In this document: positions 1-9,183 of the stretch, piece by piece
Position numbering within the stretch: the stretch's first letter is position 1
How the letters are laid out: every line of letters begins with the position of its first letter
DNA from: Nansenia antarctica
Taxonomy: Eukaryota > Chordata > Actinopteri > Argentiniformes > Microstomatidae
Direction: 5' to 3'
DNA: 64,000 nucleotides
NCBI GenBank assembly: GCA_963989245.1
Contig: OZ022352.1
Coordinates: forward strand, 20,052,972 to 20,116,971
Program-made: the position numbers and the translations under genes
Notes under the pieces: model-generated
The model's database searches: none
What the model was told of the DNA's origin: nothing
Seen by the model: only the letters and a program-made list of their open reading frames with translations

Positions 1-316
1 CTAAAAAACCTTCATGTTCTGCAACAGTTATGATTAAAACACTAACACTTCTATCTGACTTTTTATCCATGAACTATTATCTTATTAAATGTTTTCTCTC
101 TCTCATGTAATGTACATACAATTATACTAGAATAAATAAATGATTAAACTTATTTACAGTCTTATGGTGGTTTTATCCCGTTGGACGTCCTTTTACTGTC
201 ACAACAGCTCACACATCTGGCTGCTGTGTTTGTACACTGTTGTACCTCACCCAGCAGATATGGCAGTGTTATGACATTGGTCAAGTCTTTAATGTGGACT
301 CTCAGTGCACAGCTCA

Positions 317-558
317 GGGGAGGCTGTGGCGCAGGAGGTAGAGCCGCCTTCTAATGATCGCAAGGTTGGTAGATTGGCGGTTCGAGTCCCGGCCGGCCAC
401 ATGTCGAAGTGTCCTTGGGCAAGACATTGAACCCCAAATTGCTCCCAGTGAGCGGGCCGGTGCCTTGCATGGTAGCTTGCCGACATTGGTGTGTGAATGA
501 GAGGCTGTTGTAAAGCGCTTTGGATAAAGGTGCTGTATAAGTGCAGTCCATTTACCAT
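317..558 (+). repeat. tRNA-derived SINE with LINE-like tail
   Basis: The head has an A-box-like stretch (GTGGCGCAGGAGG) and a B box (GGTTCGAGTCC, about 379-389). It is followed by a tRNA-unrelated body and a tail containing TGTAAAGCGCTTTGG and CAGTCCATTTACC, typical of fish SINEs that share an L2-like LINE 3' end. It sits just upstream of the D1 acceptor. This copy keeps a 12-bp segment (about 468-479) that is missing in U2 and U3. The exact family is not assigned. Confidence 0.7.
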
Positions 559-611
559 GTAGTGCACATAAGGTTCACAATTCATGATTTCTCTTCTGTT
601 TTTCACTCCAG

Positions 612-1170
612 TGAACGTGGCTTTGAAAGGAGTGGCTGTTCAGTCATCACAGAGTCATCGTGGGTCTCCTCTCAGGGCCATTGATGGGAACAGAAACACA
701 GACTATCGTCAAAAGTCCTGCACCCACACACGGAAGGAGGCCAACCCCTGGTGGAGATTGGACCTGCTGGATGTGTACAACGTCGATACTCTGACCATCA
801 CCAATAGAGAAGACTGCTGTGCTGACAGGCTTAAAGGGGCTGAGATTCGTATTGGTAACTCACTGGACAACAACAATCCCAGGTGACTCATGCAGCATTT
901 CCTCCTGCTAAGTGCAGAAGACTTCAACTATTAGAATACATCTTTTGTTCTTATCCATACCAGTGAATTTTTGTCTTTTAAAGTATTGTTGAACTGTTAT
1001 TGATATTCATCCTGTCTCTCAGATGCGCTGTCATACCCGATATCACAGGAGAAAGCGTCTACACCTTCCAGTGTAATGGCATGGAGGGGCGCTATGTCAG
1101 TGTGGTTATCCCCGACAAGACAGAGTTCCTTACTCTGTGTGAAGTGGAAGTATTTGGCACTAAATGTTAG
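612..1170 (+). CDS. F-type lectin (fucolectin) domain D1, two exons, U1
   Basis: Exons run 612-882 and 1023-1165 (donor T|GTTAGT), or to the TAG at 1168-1170 if that donor is not used. They encode about 138 residues, the usual size of an F-type lectin domain. Numbered from the first Asn, His38, Arg65 and Arg72 form the fucose motif H-x26-R-x-D-x4-R. The adjacent Cys68-Cys69 pair and the WWRLDLLDVY strand are also family hallmarks. Acceptors CTCCAG|TG and CTCTCAG|A and donor CAG|GTGACT are consensus. Both flanking introns are phase 1, so T plus TA or TG makes Leu when joined to a following domain. The likely partner is the D2 domain at 11241, giving a binary tandem lectin. The signal-peptide exon is not visible. 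F-type lectins are usually secreted fucose-binding defence proteins; expression of this copy is inferred. Confidence 0.85.
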
Positions 1171-1295
1171 TACATGTACTTGTATTCACCAGTCAACCTT
1201 CCCCCTTCCCATGTGTCCACAGCACTACCTTAATTAGGCCCCTATACTTTCTTCTATTTACCTTTTTTGTTTCTTTTTATTATTACTACTCGATC

Positions 1296-1372
1296 TTTTC
1301 AGTTTGTAAAGCGTCTTTGAGTGTCTAGAAAAGCACTATACAAGTCTAATGTGTTATTATAATTATAAGAAC
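1296..1372 (+). repeat. LINE/SINE 3'-tail-like fragment in the D1-D2 intron
   Basis: The stretch TGTAAAGCGTCTTTGAG followed by GTGTCTAGAAAAGC and TTATTATAATTATAA resembles the 3' tail of L2-like fish elements. It is related to the tail of the SINE at 317. The rest of 1171-1522 is intron with nothing else recognised. The junction that created the rearranged copy at 11037 falls inside this fragment. Confidence 0.45.
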
Positions 1373-1522
1373 GAGCAGCGTTTATTAAACCAACGATCTT
1401 TGCTACAGTGGGAATACAGTATGTCTTATCTACATGTTGTGATATGAAGCTAGAGCCCCTCTAGGTCTTAACGTGGACTCTCCGTGCACAATTCATGATC
1501 TCTCTTCTGTCTTTCACTCCAG

Positions 1523-1575
1523 TAAACGTGGCTTTTGGAAGAGTGGCTGTTCAGTCATCAACGGCTTTTAGCGCT
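1523..1575 (+). pseudogene. Truncated first exon of lectin domain D2
   Basis: A consensus acceptor at 1521-1522 is followed by codons for [17 protein letters not shown], identical in its last part to the intact D2 at 11241. Homology stops abruptly at 1575/1576. The remaining domain, including the fucose motif and second exon, is absent. Translation stays open after the break as far as a GTATAT donor-like site at about 1603, so skipping or a short aberrant exon is possible. Confidence 0.8.
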
Positions 1576-2212
1576 AGTTGTCTCACCAGGCTCACTCAGG
1601 TATATGTGTCTGTCTCCCTCCAGTGGTGGTAAGTGGAAGTGGCCTGTGGCCTGTGTGTGTGATGATGAGATGATGATGATGATGATGATGGGGGGTGATA
1701 GGAAGGTCGTAGAGACACCATTCAAATGGTTTTAGATTCCCTGTCCTCTGGTCTATCCGGGGGTGTTGGAATTGTTCTCCTAACCCGCGGGGAACCATAC
1801 GTTATTAACCCCGGTAAGAGTCACACTACGGGACGTATAACAGTGGCTGTGAAGGGAGTATAAACACAAGATGTTGCTGAGTAGGTCCATTAGGTCTACA
1901 CGGTCATTTATAGCCTAACCCCAGCCCACGAGATTGCTAAGCTAACACCGCTAATGCGGAAGTCCCTCCTGTGTCTCAGAAGACAGACAGAGAGAGAGAC
2001 GTGCAGCCACCCAGGATCGAGCCCCGCGTGGAGTGATTGTCCATCATTTCTTGTCAATTTCAATAAAGACAGACACACACAGACAACGACAGGTCATTCT
2101 AGAGGAAGAGAGAAATGGGATAATAGGATTCTATTCTCTGACAGCCAATGTCCGCGATTCCACACTGGCCAGTAGATGTCGAGATTTTTTTTTTTTATAT
2201 GTTTGTATGACT
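1576..2212. other. Non-coding segment between truncated D2 and tRNA-like element
   Basis: This holds a short (GAT)n run near 1660-1690, a TATAAA-like string near 1859 without other promoter evidence, and an AATAAA near 2061. Its second part (from about 1880) recurs at 14110-14488. Compared with U3-U5 it lacks about 45 bp after CCCCAGCC. I recognise no gene. Confidence 0.6.
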
Positions 2213-2286
2213 GGCTCGTTAGCTCAGTGTGTAAGTCTGCCGCAAGGTAGACTTTGTAGTCCTGGGTTCGAATCCCAGGCGGGCAG
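2213..2286 (+). repeat. tRNA-like element (pseudo-tRNA or SINE head)
   Basis: A 74-bp segment has an A-box-like TTAGCTCAGTGTG and a perfect T arm, CTGGG-TTCGAAT-CCCAG, with B box GGTTCGAATCC. Six of seven acceptor pairs form if G-T pairs are allowed. The D arm is poor and the anticodon-stem region folds as GTCTGCC-GCAA-GGTAGAC, leaving an eight-base rather than seven-base loop in a five-bp stem. It is therefore unlikely to be a functional tRNA. It is conserved in every unit. Confidence 0.5.
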
Positions 2287-2373
2287 GTCAATTTGCACTT
2301 TTCAATGTGAAGGACAAACAGGAAGAAAAAAAAAAAAGGCATGCGCAGCGGCAAATAATTCCTGGGCTCAGTC

Positions 2374-2405
<32 letters not shown>

Positions 2406-3689
2406 TTTTCCCTTTTGAAAATATATTTTTTGAAAATCCCGCCTCAAAATATTTATTTTTTTTTTTTTTTTTTTCTTCTGTGTCAGTGTGTGTCAGTGTG
2501 TCAGTTATGTGTCAGTGCGTCTACCGGCCCGAGTCTCTATGGGGGAATGCAATGACCGTTTTGGACACCAAACACACCAAAGAACATCTACTCTTCGAGG
2601 CGAATCCAGTCAGACCATTATCAGACCTGCTGGACGTGTCTGTGCGCGTGTGTGACTGGATGTCTACATTCAATGTGTCTCACCGTGTGACTGGATGTGT
2701 GTGTGTATATATATGTGGATGTGTATGAGTGTGGATGTGTGTGTATGAGTATGTGTGGATGTGTGTATGAGTATGTGTGTGGATGTGTGAGTATGTGTAT
2801 ATGTGTGTGGATGTGTGTGTATGAGTATGTGTGTGGATGTGTGTGTATGAGTATGTGGATATGAGTATGTGTGGATGTGTGTGTATGAGTATGTGTATAT
2901 GTATGTTAATGAGCTGTATGTTAATGAGCTGTATGTTAATGAGCTGTATGTTAATTAGCTGTGTGTGTCTCTGTGTGTGTATACGTGTGTCTGTGTGTGT
3001 ATGTTAATGAGCTGTATGTTAATGAGCTGTATGTTAATGAGCTTCATGTTAATGAGATTCATGCTAATGAGCTGTATGTTAATTAGCTGTGTGTGTCTCT
3101 GTGTGTGTATACGTGTGTCTGTGTGTGTATGTTAATGAGCTGTATGTTAATGAGCTGTATGTTAATGAGCTTCATGTTAATGAGATTCATGCTAATGAGC
3201 TGTATGTTAATGAGCTGTATGTTAATTAGCTGTGTGTGTCTCTATGTGTGTATACGTGTGTCTGTGTGTGTATGTTAATGAGCTGTATGTGAATGAGATT
3301 CATGCTAATGAGCTGTATGTTAATGAGCTGTATGTTAATTAGCTGTATGTTAATTAGCTGTATGTTAATTAGCTGTGTGTGTGTATACGTGTGTCTGTGT
3401 GTGTGTATGTTAATGAGCTGTATGTGAATGAGCTTCATGTTAATGAGCTTCATGCTAATGAGCTGTATGTTAATGAGCTGTATGTTAATTAGCTGTGTGT
3501 GTCTCTGTGTGTGTATACGTGTGTGTTATGTTAATGAGCTGTATGTTAATGAGCTTCATGCTAATGAGCTGTATGTTAATGAGCTGTATGTTAATTAGCT
3601 GTATGTTAATTAGCTGTATGTTAATTAGCTGTGTGTGTCTCTGTGTGTGTATACGTGTGTCTGTGTGTGTATGTTAATGAGCTGTATGT
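2287..3689. repeat. A-run, (GA)n, T-run, GT-rich and 15-bp minisatellite
   Basis: The order is a poly-A run near 2326, (GA)n at 2378-2401, a T run near 2456-2474, about 190 bp of mixed sequence, GTGTGGATGTGTGTATGAG-type repeats (about 2690-2905), then a 15-bp unit ATGTTAATGAGCTGT with TTAATTAG variants, interrupted by TATACGTGTGTCTGTG blocks. Frames such as (MLMSC)n are repeat artefacts because 15 is a multiple of three. Confidence 0.85.
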
Positions 3690-5944
3690 TAAATCAAATC
3701 AAAGTGGGAGGAGCTTAAATCAAAGTGGGAGGAGCTTAAGTCAAAGTGGGCGGAGCTTAAATCAAAGTGGGAGGAGCTTAAGTCAAAGTGGGAGGAGCTT
3801 AAATCAAAGTGGGAGGAGCTTAAGTCAAAGTGGGCAGAGCTTAAATCAAAGTGTGAGGAGCTTAAGTCAAAGTGGGCGGAGCTTAAGCCAAAGTGGGCGG
3901 AGCTTAAGTCAAAGTGGGCGGAGCTTAAATCAAAGTGGGAGGAGCTTAAGTCAAAGTGGGCGGAGCTTAAATCAAAGTGGGAGGAGCTTGTGTAAAAGTG
4001 GGAGGAGCTTAAGTCAAAGTGGGAGGAGCTTAAATCAAAGTGGGCGGAGCTTAAATCAAAGTGTGATGAGCTTAGGTCAAAGTGGGCGGAGCTTAAATCA
4101 AAGTGGGAGGAGCTTGTGTGTAAGTGGGCGGAGCTTAAGTCAAAGTGGGCGGAGCTTAAATCAAAGTGGGAGGAGCTTAAGTCAAAGTGGGCGGAGCTTA
4201 AATCAAAGTGGGAGGAGCTTGTGTAAAAGTGGGCGGAGCTTAAATCAAAGTGGGAGGAGCTTAAATCAAAGTGGGCGGAGCTTAAATCAAAGTGTGATGA
4301 GCTTAAGTCAAAGTGGGCGGAGCTTAAATCAAAGTGGGATGAGCTTAAGTCAAAGTGGGCGGAGCTTAAATCAAAGTGGGAGGAGCTTGTGTAAAAGTGG
4401 GAGGAGCTTAAGTCAAAGTGGGCGGAGCTTAAATCAAAGTGGGCGGAGCTTAAATCAAAGTGTGATGAGCTTAGGTCAAAGTGGGCGGAGCTTAAATCAA
4501 AGTGGGAGGAGCTTGTGTGTAAGTGGGCGGAGCTTAAGTCAAAGTGGGCGGAGCTTAAATCAAAGTGGGAGGAGCTTAAATCAAAGTGGGAGGAGCTTGT
4601 GTATAAGTGGGAGGAGCTTAAATCAAAGTGGGAGGAGCTTAAATCAAAGTGGGCGGAGCTTAAGTCAAAGTGGGCGGAGCTTAAATCAAAGTGGGAGGAG
4701 CTTAAGTCAAAGTGGGTGGAGCTTAAGTCAAAGTGGGCGGAGCTTAAATCAAAGTGGGAGGAGCTTAAGTCAAAGTGGGCGGAGCTTAAATCAAAGTGGG
4801 AGGAGCTTGTGTAAAAGTGGGAGGAGCTTAAGTCAAAGTGGGAGGAGCTTAAATCAAAGTGGGCGGAGCTTAAATCAAAGTGTGATGAGCTTAGGTCAAA
4901 GTGGGCGGAGCTTAAATCAAAGTGGGAGGAGCTTGTGTGTAAGTGGGCGGAGCTTAAGTCAAAGTGGGCGGAGCTTAAATCAAAGTGGGAGGAGCTTAAA
5001 TCAAAGTGGGAGGAGCTTGTGTATAAGTGGGAGGAGCTTAAATCAAAGTGGGAGGAGCTTAAATCAAAGTGGGCGGAGCTTAAGTCAAAGTGGGCGGAGC
5101 TTAAATCAAAGTGGGAGGAGCTTAAGTCAAAGTGGGCGGAGCTTAAGTCAAAGTGGGCGGAGCTTAAATCAAAGTGGGAGGAGCTTAAGTCAAAGTGGGC
5201 GGAGCTTAAATCAAAGTGGGAGGAGCTTAAATCAAAGTGGGAGGAGCTTAAGTCAAAGTGGGCGGAGCTTAAATCAAAGTGGGAGGAGCTTAAATCAAAG
5301 TGGGAGGAGCTTAAGTCAAAGTGGGAGGAGCTTAAATCAAAGTGGGAGGAGCTTAAGTCAAAGTGGGCGGAGCTTAAATCAAAGTGGGAGGAGCTTAAAT
5401 CAAAGTGGGAGGAGCTTAAGTCAAAGTGGGCGGAGCTTAAATCAAAGTGGGAGGAGCTTAAATCAAAGTGGGAGGAGCTTAAGTCAAAGTGGGAGGAGCT
5501 TAAATCAAAGTGGGAGGAGCTTAAGTCAAAGTGGGCGGAGCTTAAATCAAAGTGGGCGGAGCTTAAGTCAAAGTGGGAGGAGCTTAAGTCAAAGTGGGCG
5601 GAGCTTAAATCAAAGTGGGAGGAGCTTGTGTAAAAGTGGGTGGAGCTTAAATCAAAGTGGGAGGAGCTTAAATCAAAGTGGGAGAAGCTTAAGTCAAAGT
5701 GGGCGGAGCTTAAATCAAAGTGGGAGGAGCTTAAGTCAAAGTGGGCAGAGCTTAAATCAAAGTGGGCGGAGCTTGTGTCTAAGTGGGAGTGGCTTAATTG
5801 ATTAATTCAAATTGTGGGCGGAGCTTGTGTCAAAAGTGGGCGGAGCTTGTGTCAAAGTGGGCGGAGCTTAAGTGGGAGTGGGAGTGGCTTAGACATTTAG
5901 TGGGCGGAGCTTGTGTCAAAGTGGGAGTGGCTTAATTGATTAAT
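3690..5944 (+). repeat. 21-bp minisatellite array A, U1
   Basis: About 100 copies of a 21-bp unit with core GTGGGMGGAGCTTAA, alternating AAATC and AAGTC linkers and GTGTAAA variants; the last 150 bp are degenerate. Because 21 is a multiple of three, frames stay open as (GRSLNQS)n, (KWEELKS)n and, on the other strand, (HFDLSSS)n. A higher-order period of 420 bp is visible: 4501-4800 matches 4921-5220. Confidence 0.95.
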
Positions 5945-6441
5945 TCCAATTTTCTTTCATTTGCCAACAAACGACCTACCTAGACTGTACGCAGTTGCAC
6001 AGACAGTATTGCTTTAGGATGAAAAACAGAAATCGGTGCCAGAAAGTCCCAGTCACCCAAAAATCGGCACGATGAAGCGTCACAGGGGTCCGGTCGCGTG
6101 CCCCGAGTTTCGAGGCGCTAGCTCAAACGGTCGCTCCGTGGCACCCCCTTTAATTACGGATTTCGCACTTACGTCAAAGCTCCCCGTTTGGGCCACGAAT
6201 GGCCGATCAAGCCGAAACTCTGGGTAAACACTTGTCTCACCAAGATGTTCGACATATGTGAAAACCAGACCTCTAGCTCACAGCTAGGAGGGGAGTTATG
6301 AATTCTGGCCACAGGGGGCGCCGCAACCGAGTCGGGGCTCGGATATGTGTTCGGCGGGCCCGAGCCGATTCGGAAAATATCTGAACCGTGTCTGTGGCAC
6401 TTACGGTTGCTGAGCTAAAGTCCTTTAACCTAGCCCGGAGG
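5945..6441. repeat. 0.5-kb spacer between the two 21-bp arrays, probably an interspersed repeat
   Basis: A non-repetitive, fairly GC-rich block that is identical in layout in all five complete copies. It contains no exon I can support. It reads like a dispersed fish element but I cannot name it. GCCACAGGGGGCGC at about 6308-6321 resembles the core of a CTCF site. Confidence 0.5.
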
Positions 6442-8190
6442 GAGCTTGTGTAAAAGTGGGCGGAGCTTAAGTCAAAGTGGGCGGAGCTTGTGTAAAAGTG
6501 GGCGGAGCTTGCGAAAAAGTGGGCGGAGCTTGTGTAAAAGTGGGCGGAGCTTAAGGCAAAGTGGGCGGAGCGTGTGTAAAAGTGGGCGGAGCTTATGTAA
6601 AAGTGGGCGGAGCTTGTGTAAAAGTGGGCGGAGCTTGTGTAAAAGTGGGCGGAGCTTGTGTAAAAGTGGGCGGAGCTTAAATCAAAGTGGGAGGAGCTTA
6701 AATCAAAGTGGGTGGAGCTTAAGTCAAAGTGGGCGGAGCTTAAGTCAAAGTGGGAGGAGCTTAAGTCAAAGTGGGAGGAGCTTAAGTCAAAGTGGGCGGA
6801 GCTTAAGTCAAAGTGGGAGGAGCTTAAGTCTAAGTGGGAGGAGCTTAAGTCAAAGTGGGTGGAGCTTAAGTCAAAGTGGGAGGAGCTTAAATCAAAGTGG
6901 GAGGAGCTTAAGTCAAAGTGGGTGGAGCTTAAGTCAAAGTGGGAGGAGCTTAAGCCAAAGTGGGAGGAGCTTAAGTCAAAGTGGGCGGAGCTTAAGTCAA
7001 AGTGGGAGGAGCTTAAGTCTAAGTGGGCGGAGCTTAAATCAAAGTGGGAGGAGCTTAAGTCAAAGTGGGAGGAGCTTAAATCAAAGTGGGAGGAGCTTAA
7101 GTCTAAGTGGGAGGAGCTTAAGTCAAAGTGGGCGGAGCTTAAGTCAAAGTGGGAGGAGCTTAAGTCAAAGTGGGAGGAGCTTAAGTCAAAGTGGGAGGAG
7201 CTTAAGTCAAAGTGGGAGGAGCTTAAGCCAAAGTGGGAGGAGCTTAAGTCAAAGTGGGCGGAGCTTAAGTCAAAGTGGGAGGAGCTTAAGTCTAAGTGGG
7301 AGGAGCTTAAGTCAAAGTGGGCGGAGCTTAAGTCAAAGTGGGAGGAGCTTAAGTCAAAGTGGGCGGAGCTTAAATCAAAGTGGGAGGAGCTTAAATCAAC
7401 GTGGGAGGAGCTTAAATCAAAGTGGGAGGAGCTTAAGTCAAAGTGGGCGGAGCTTAAATCAAAGTGGGAGGAGCTTAAATCAAAGTGGGAGGAGCTTAAG
7501 TCAAAGTGGGCGGAGCTTAAGTCAAAGTGGGAGGAGCTTACGTCAAAGTGGGAGGAGCTTAAATCAAAGTGGGAGGAGCTTAAATCAAAGTGGGAGGAGC
7601 TTAAATCAAAGCGGGAGGAGCTTAAGTCAAAGTGGGCGGAGCTTAAGTCAAAGTGGGAGGAGCTTAAGTCAAAGTGGGAGGAGCTTAAATCAAAGTGGGA
7701 GGAGCTTAAGTCAAAGTGGGCGGAGCTTAAGTCAAAGTGGGCGGAGCTTAAGTCAAAGTGGGCGGAGCTTAAATCAAAGTGGGAGGAGCTTAAATCAAAG
7801 CGGGAGGAGCTTAAGTCAAAGTGGGCGGAGCTTAAGTCAAAGTGGGAGGAGCTTACGTCAAAGTGGGAGGAGCTTAAATCAAAGTGGGAGGAGCTTAAAT
7901 CAAAGTGGGAGGAGCTTAAATCAAAGCGGGAGGAGCTTAAGTCAAAGTGGGCGGAGCTTAAGTCAAAGTGGGAGGAGCTTAAGTCAAAGTGGGAGGAGCT
8001 TAAATCAAAGTGGGAGGAGCTTAAGTCAAAGTGGGCGGAGCTTAAGTCAAAGTGGGCGGAGCTTAAGTCAAAGTGGGCGGAGCTTAAATCAAAGTGGGAG
8101 GAGCTTAAATCAAAGCGGGAGGAGCTTAAGTCAAAGTGGGCGGAGCTTAAGTCAAAGTGGGAGGAGCTTAAGTCAAAGTGGGCGGAGCTT
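6442..8190 (+). repeat. 21-bp minisatellite array B, U1
   Basis: About 83 copies of the same 21-bp unit as array A. The first dozen carry GTGTAAAA linkers, and later units are mostly AAGTC. A rare GCGGGAGG variant recurs near 7611, 7801, 7927 and 8116, showing a 315-bp higher-order period. The long heptad-like frame (KWEELKS)n here is not supported as a gene. Confidence 0.95.
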
Positions 8191-8438
8191 GTGCGCGTGC
8201 GCGTGCGTGTGTGCGCGCGTACGTTCGTGTGCGCGTGCGTGTGTGTGTGCGCGCGTGTGTGTGTGGTTGTTGTGCCCACTTTGACTTAAGCTCCTCCCAC
8301 TTTGACTTAAGCTCCGCCCACTTTGACTTAAGCTCCTCCCGCTTTGACTTAAGCTCCGCCCACTTTGACTTAAGCTCCGCCCACTTTGACACAAGCTCCG
8401 CCCACTTTGACTTAAGATCCGCCCACTTTGACTTAAGC
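8191..8438. repeat. Inverted-repeat cap: short TG/CG segment plus inverted 21-bp units
   Basis: An 82-bp alternating segment (8191-8272, starting GTGCGCGTGCG and ending GTGGTTGTTG) is followed by about eight 21-bp units in reverse orientation (8273-8438). These pair with the end of array B, giving near-identical arms of about 80 bp that could fold as a hairpin. The 82-bp segment is in the opposite orientation at 37129. Confidence 0.9.
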
Positions 8439-9152
8439 GTGCGCGCGTGCGTGTGCGCGCGTGCGTGTGTGCGCGCGTGTGCGCGTACGTGCGTGTGTAC
8501 GCACGCGCGTGCGCGTGTGTGTGCGCGTGCGTGCGCGTACGTGCGCGCGTGTGTGTGCGCGCACGTGCGCTCGCGGGTGTGTGCGCGCGCGTGTGTGTGC
8601 GCGCGCGTGTGTGTGTGTGTGCGCGAGTGTGTGCGTGTGTGCGCGTGTGTGTGCGTGCGCGTGTGTGTGCGCGCACGTGCGCGTGTGTGTGCGCACGTGC
8701 GCGCGCGTGTGTGTGTACGTGTGCGTGCGCGTGTGTGCGCGCACGTGCGCGCGTGTGTGCGCATGTGTGTGTGCGTGCGTGTGTGTGCGCGCGTGTGTGT
8801 GTGCGCGCGTGTGTGCGTACGTGTGTGTGCGTGTGCGCGCGTGTGTGCGCGCGCGTGTGTGTGCGCGCGTGTGTGTGTGCGTGCGTGTGTGTGCGCGCGT
8901 GTGTGTGTGCGCGCGTGTGTGCGTGCGTGTGTGTGCGTGTGCGCGCGTGTGTGTGTGCGTGTGTGTGCGCGCGCGTGTGTGCGCGCGCGCGTGCGCGTAC
9001 GCGCGCGTGTGTGCATGCGTGTGCGCGCGTGCGTGTGTGTGCGCGTGTGCGCGTACGTGCGTGTGTGTACGTACGCGCGTGCGCGTGTGTGTGCGCGTGC
9101 GTGCGTACGTGTGTGTGCGTGTGCGCGCGTGTGTGTGTGCGTGTGTGTGCGC

Positions 9153-9183
<31 letters not shown>

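Noticed and set aside
289..606. Reverse-strand frame of 105 codons upstream of D1
   Set aside because: It lies over the SINE and shows no domain; it is an antisense reading of the repeat.
1855..1866. TATAAA-like promoter
   Set aside because: An isolated hexamer with no start exon or other promoter element nearby.
2213..2286. Functional tRNA gene
   Set aside because: The anticodon stem-loop and D arm do not fold canonically, although the B box and T arm are intact.
3631..5805. Open frame of 724 codons rich in GRSLNQS
   Set aside because: It is the 21-bp minisatellite read in one of several open frames; no exon signals, no conserved domain.
3690..5944. CRISPR-like regular array
   Set aside because: The repeats are directly adjacent with no unique spacers, and the context is vertebrate DNA.
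6273..8279. Reverse-strand open frame of 668 codons with HFDLSSS repeats
   Set aside because: Antisense reading of array B and the spacer; repeat length divisible by three keeps it open.
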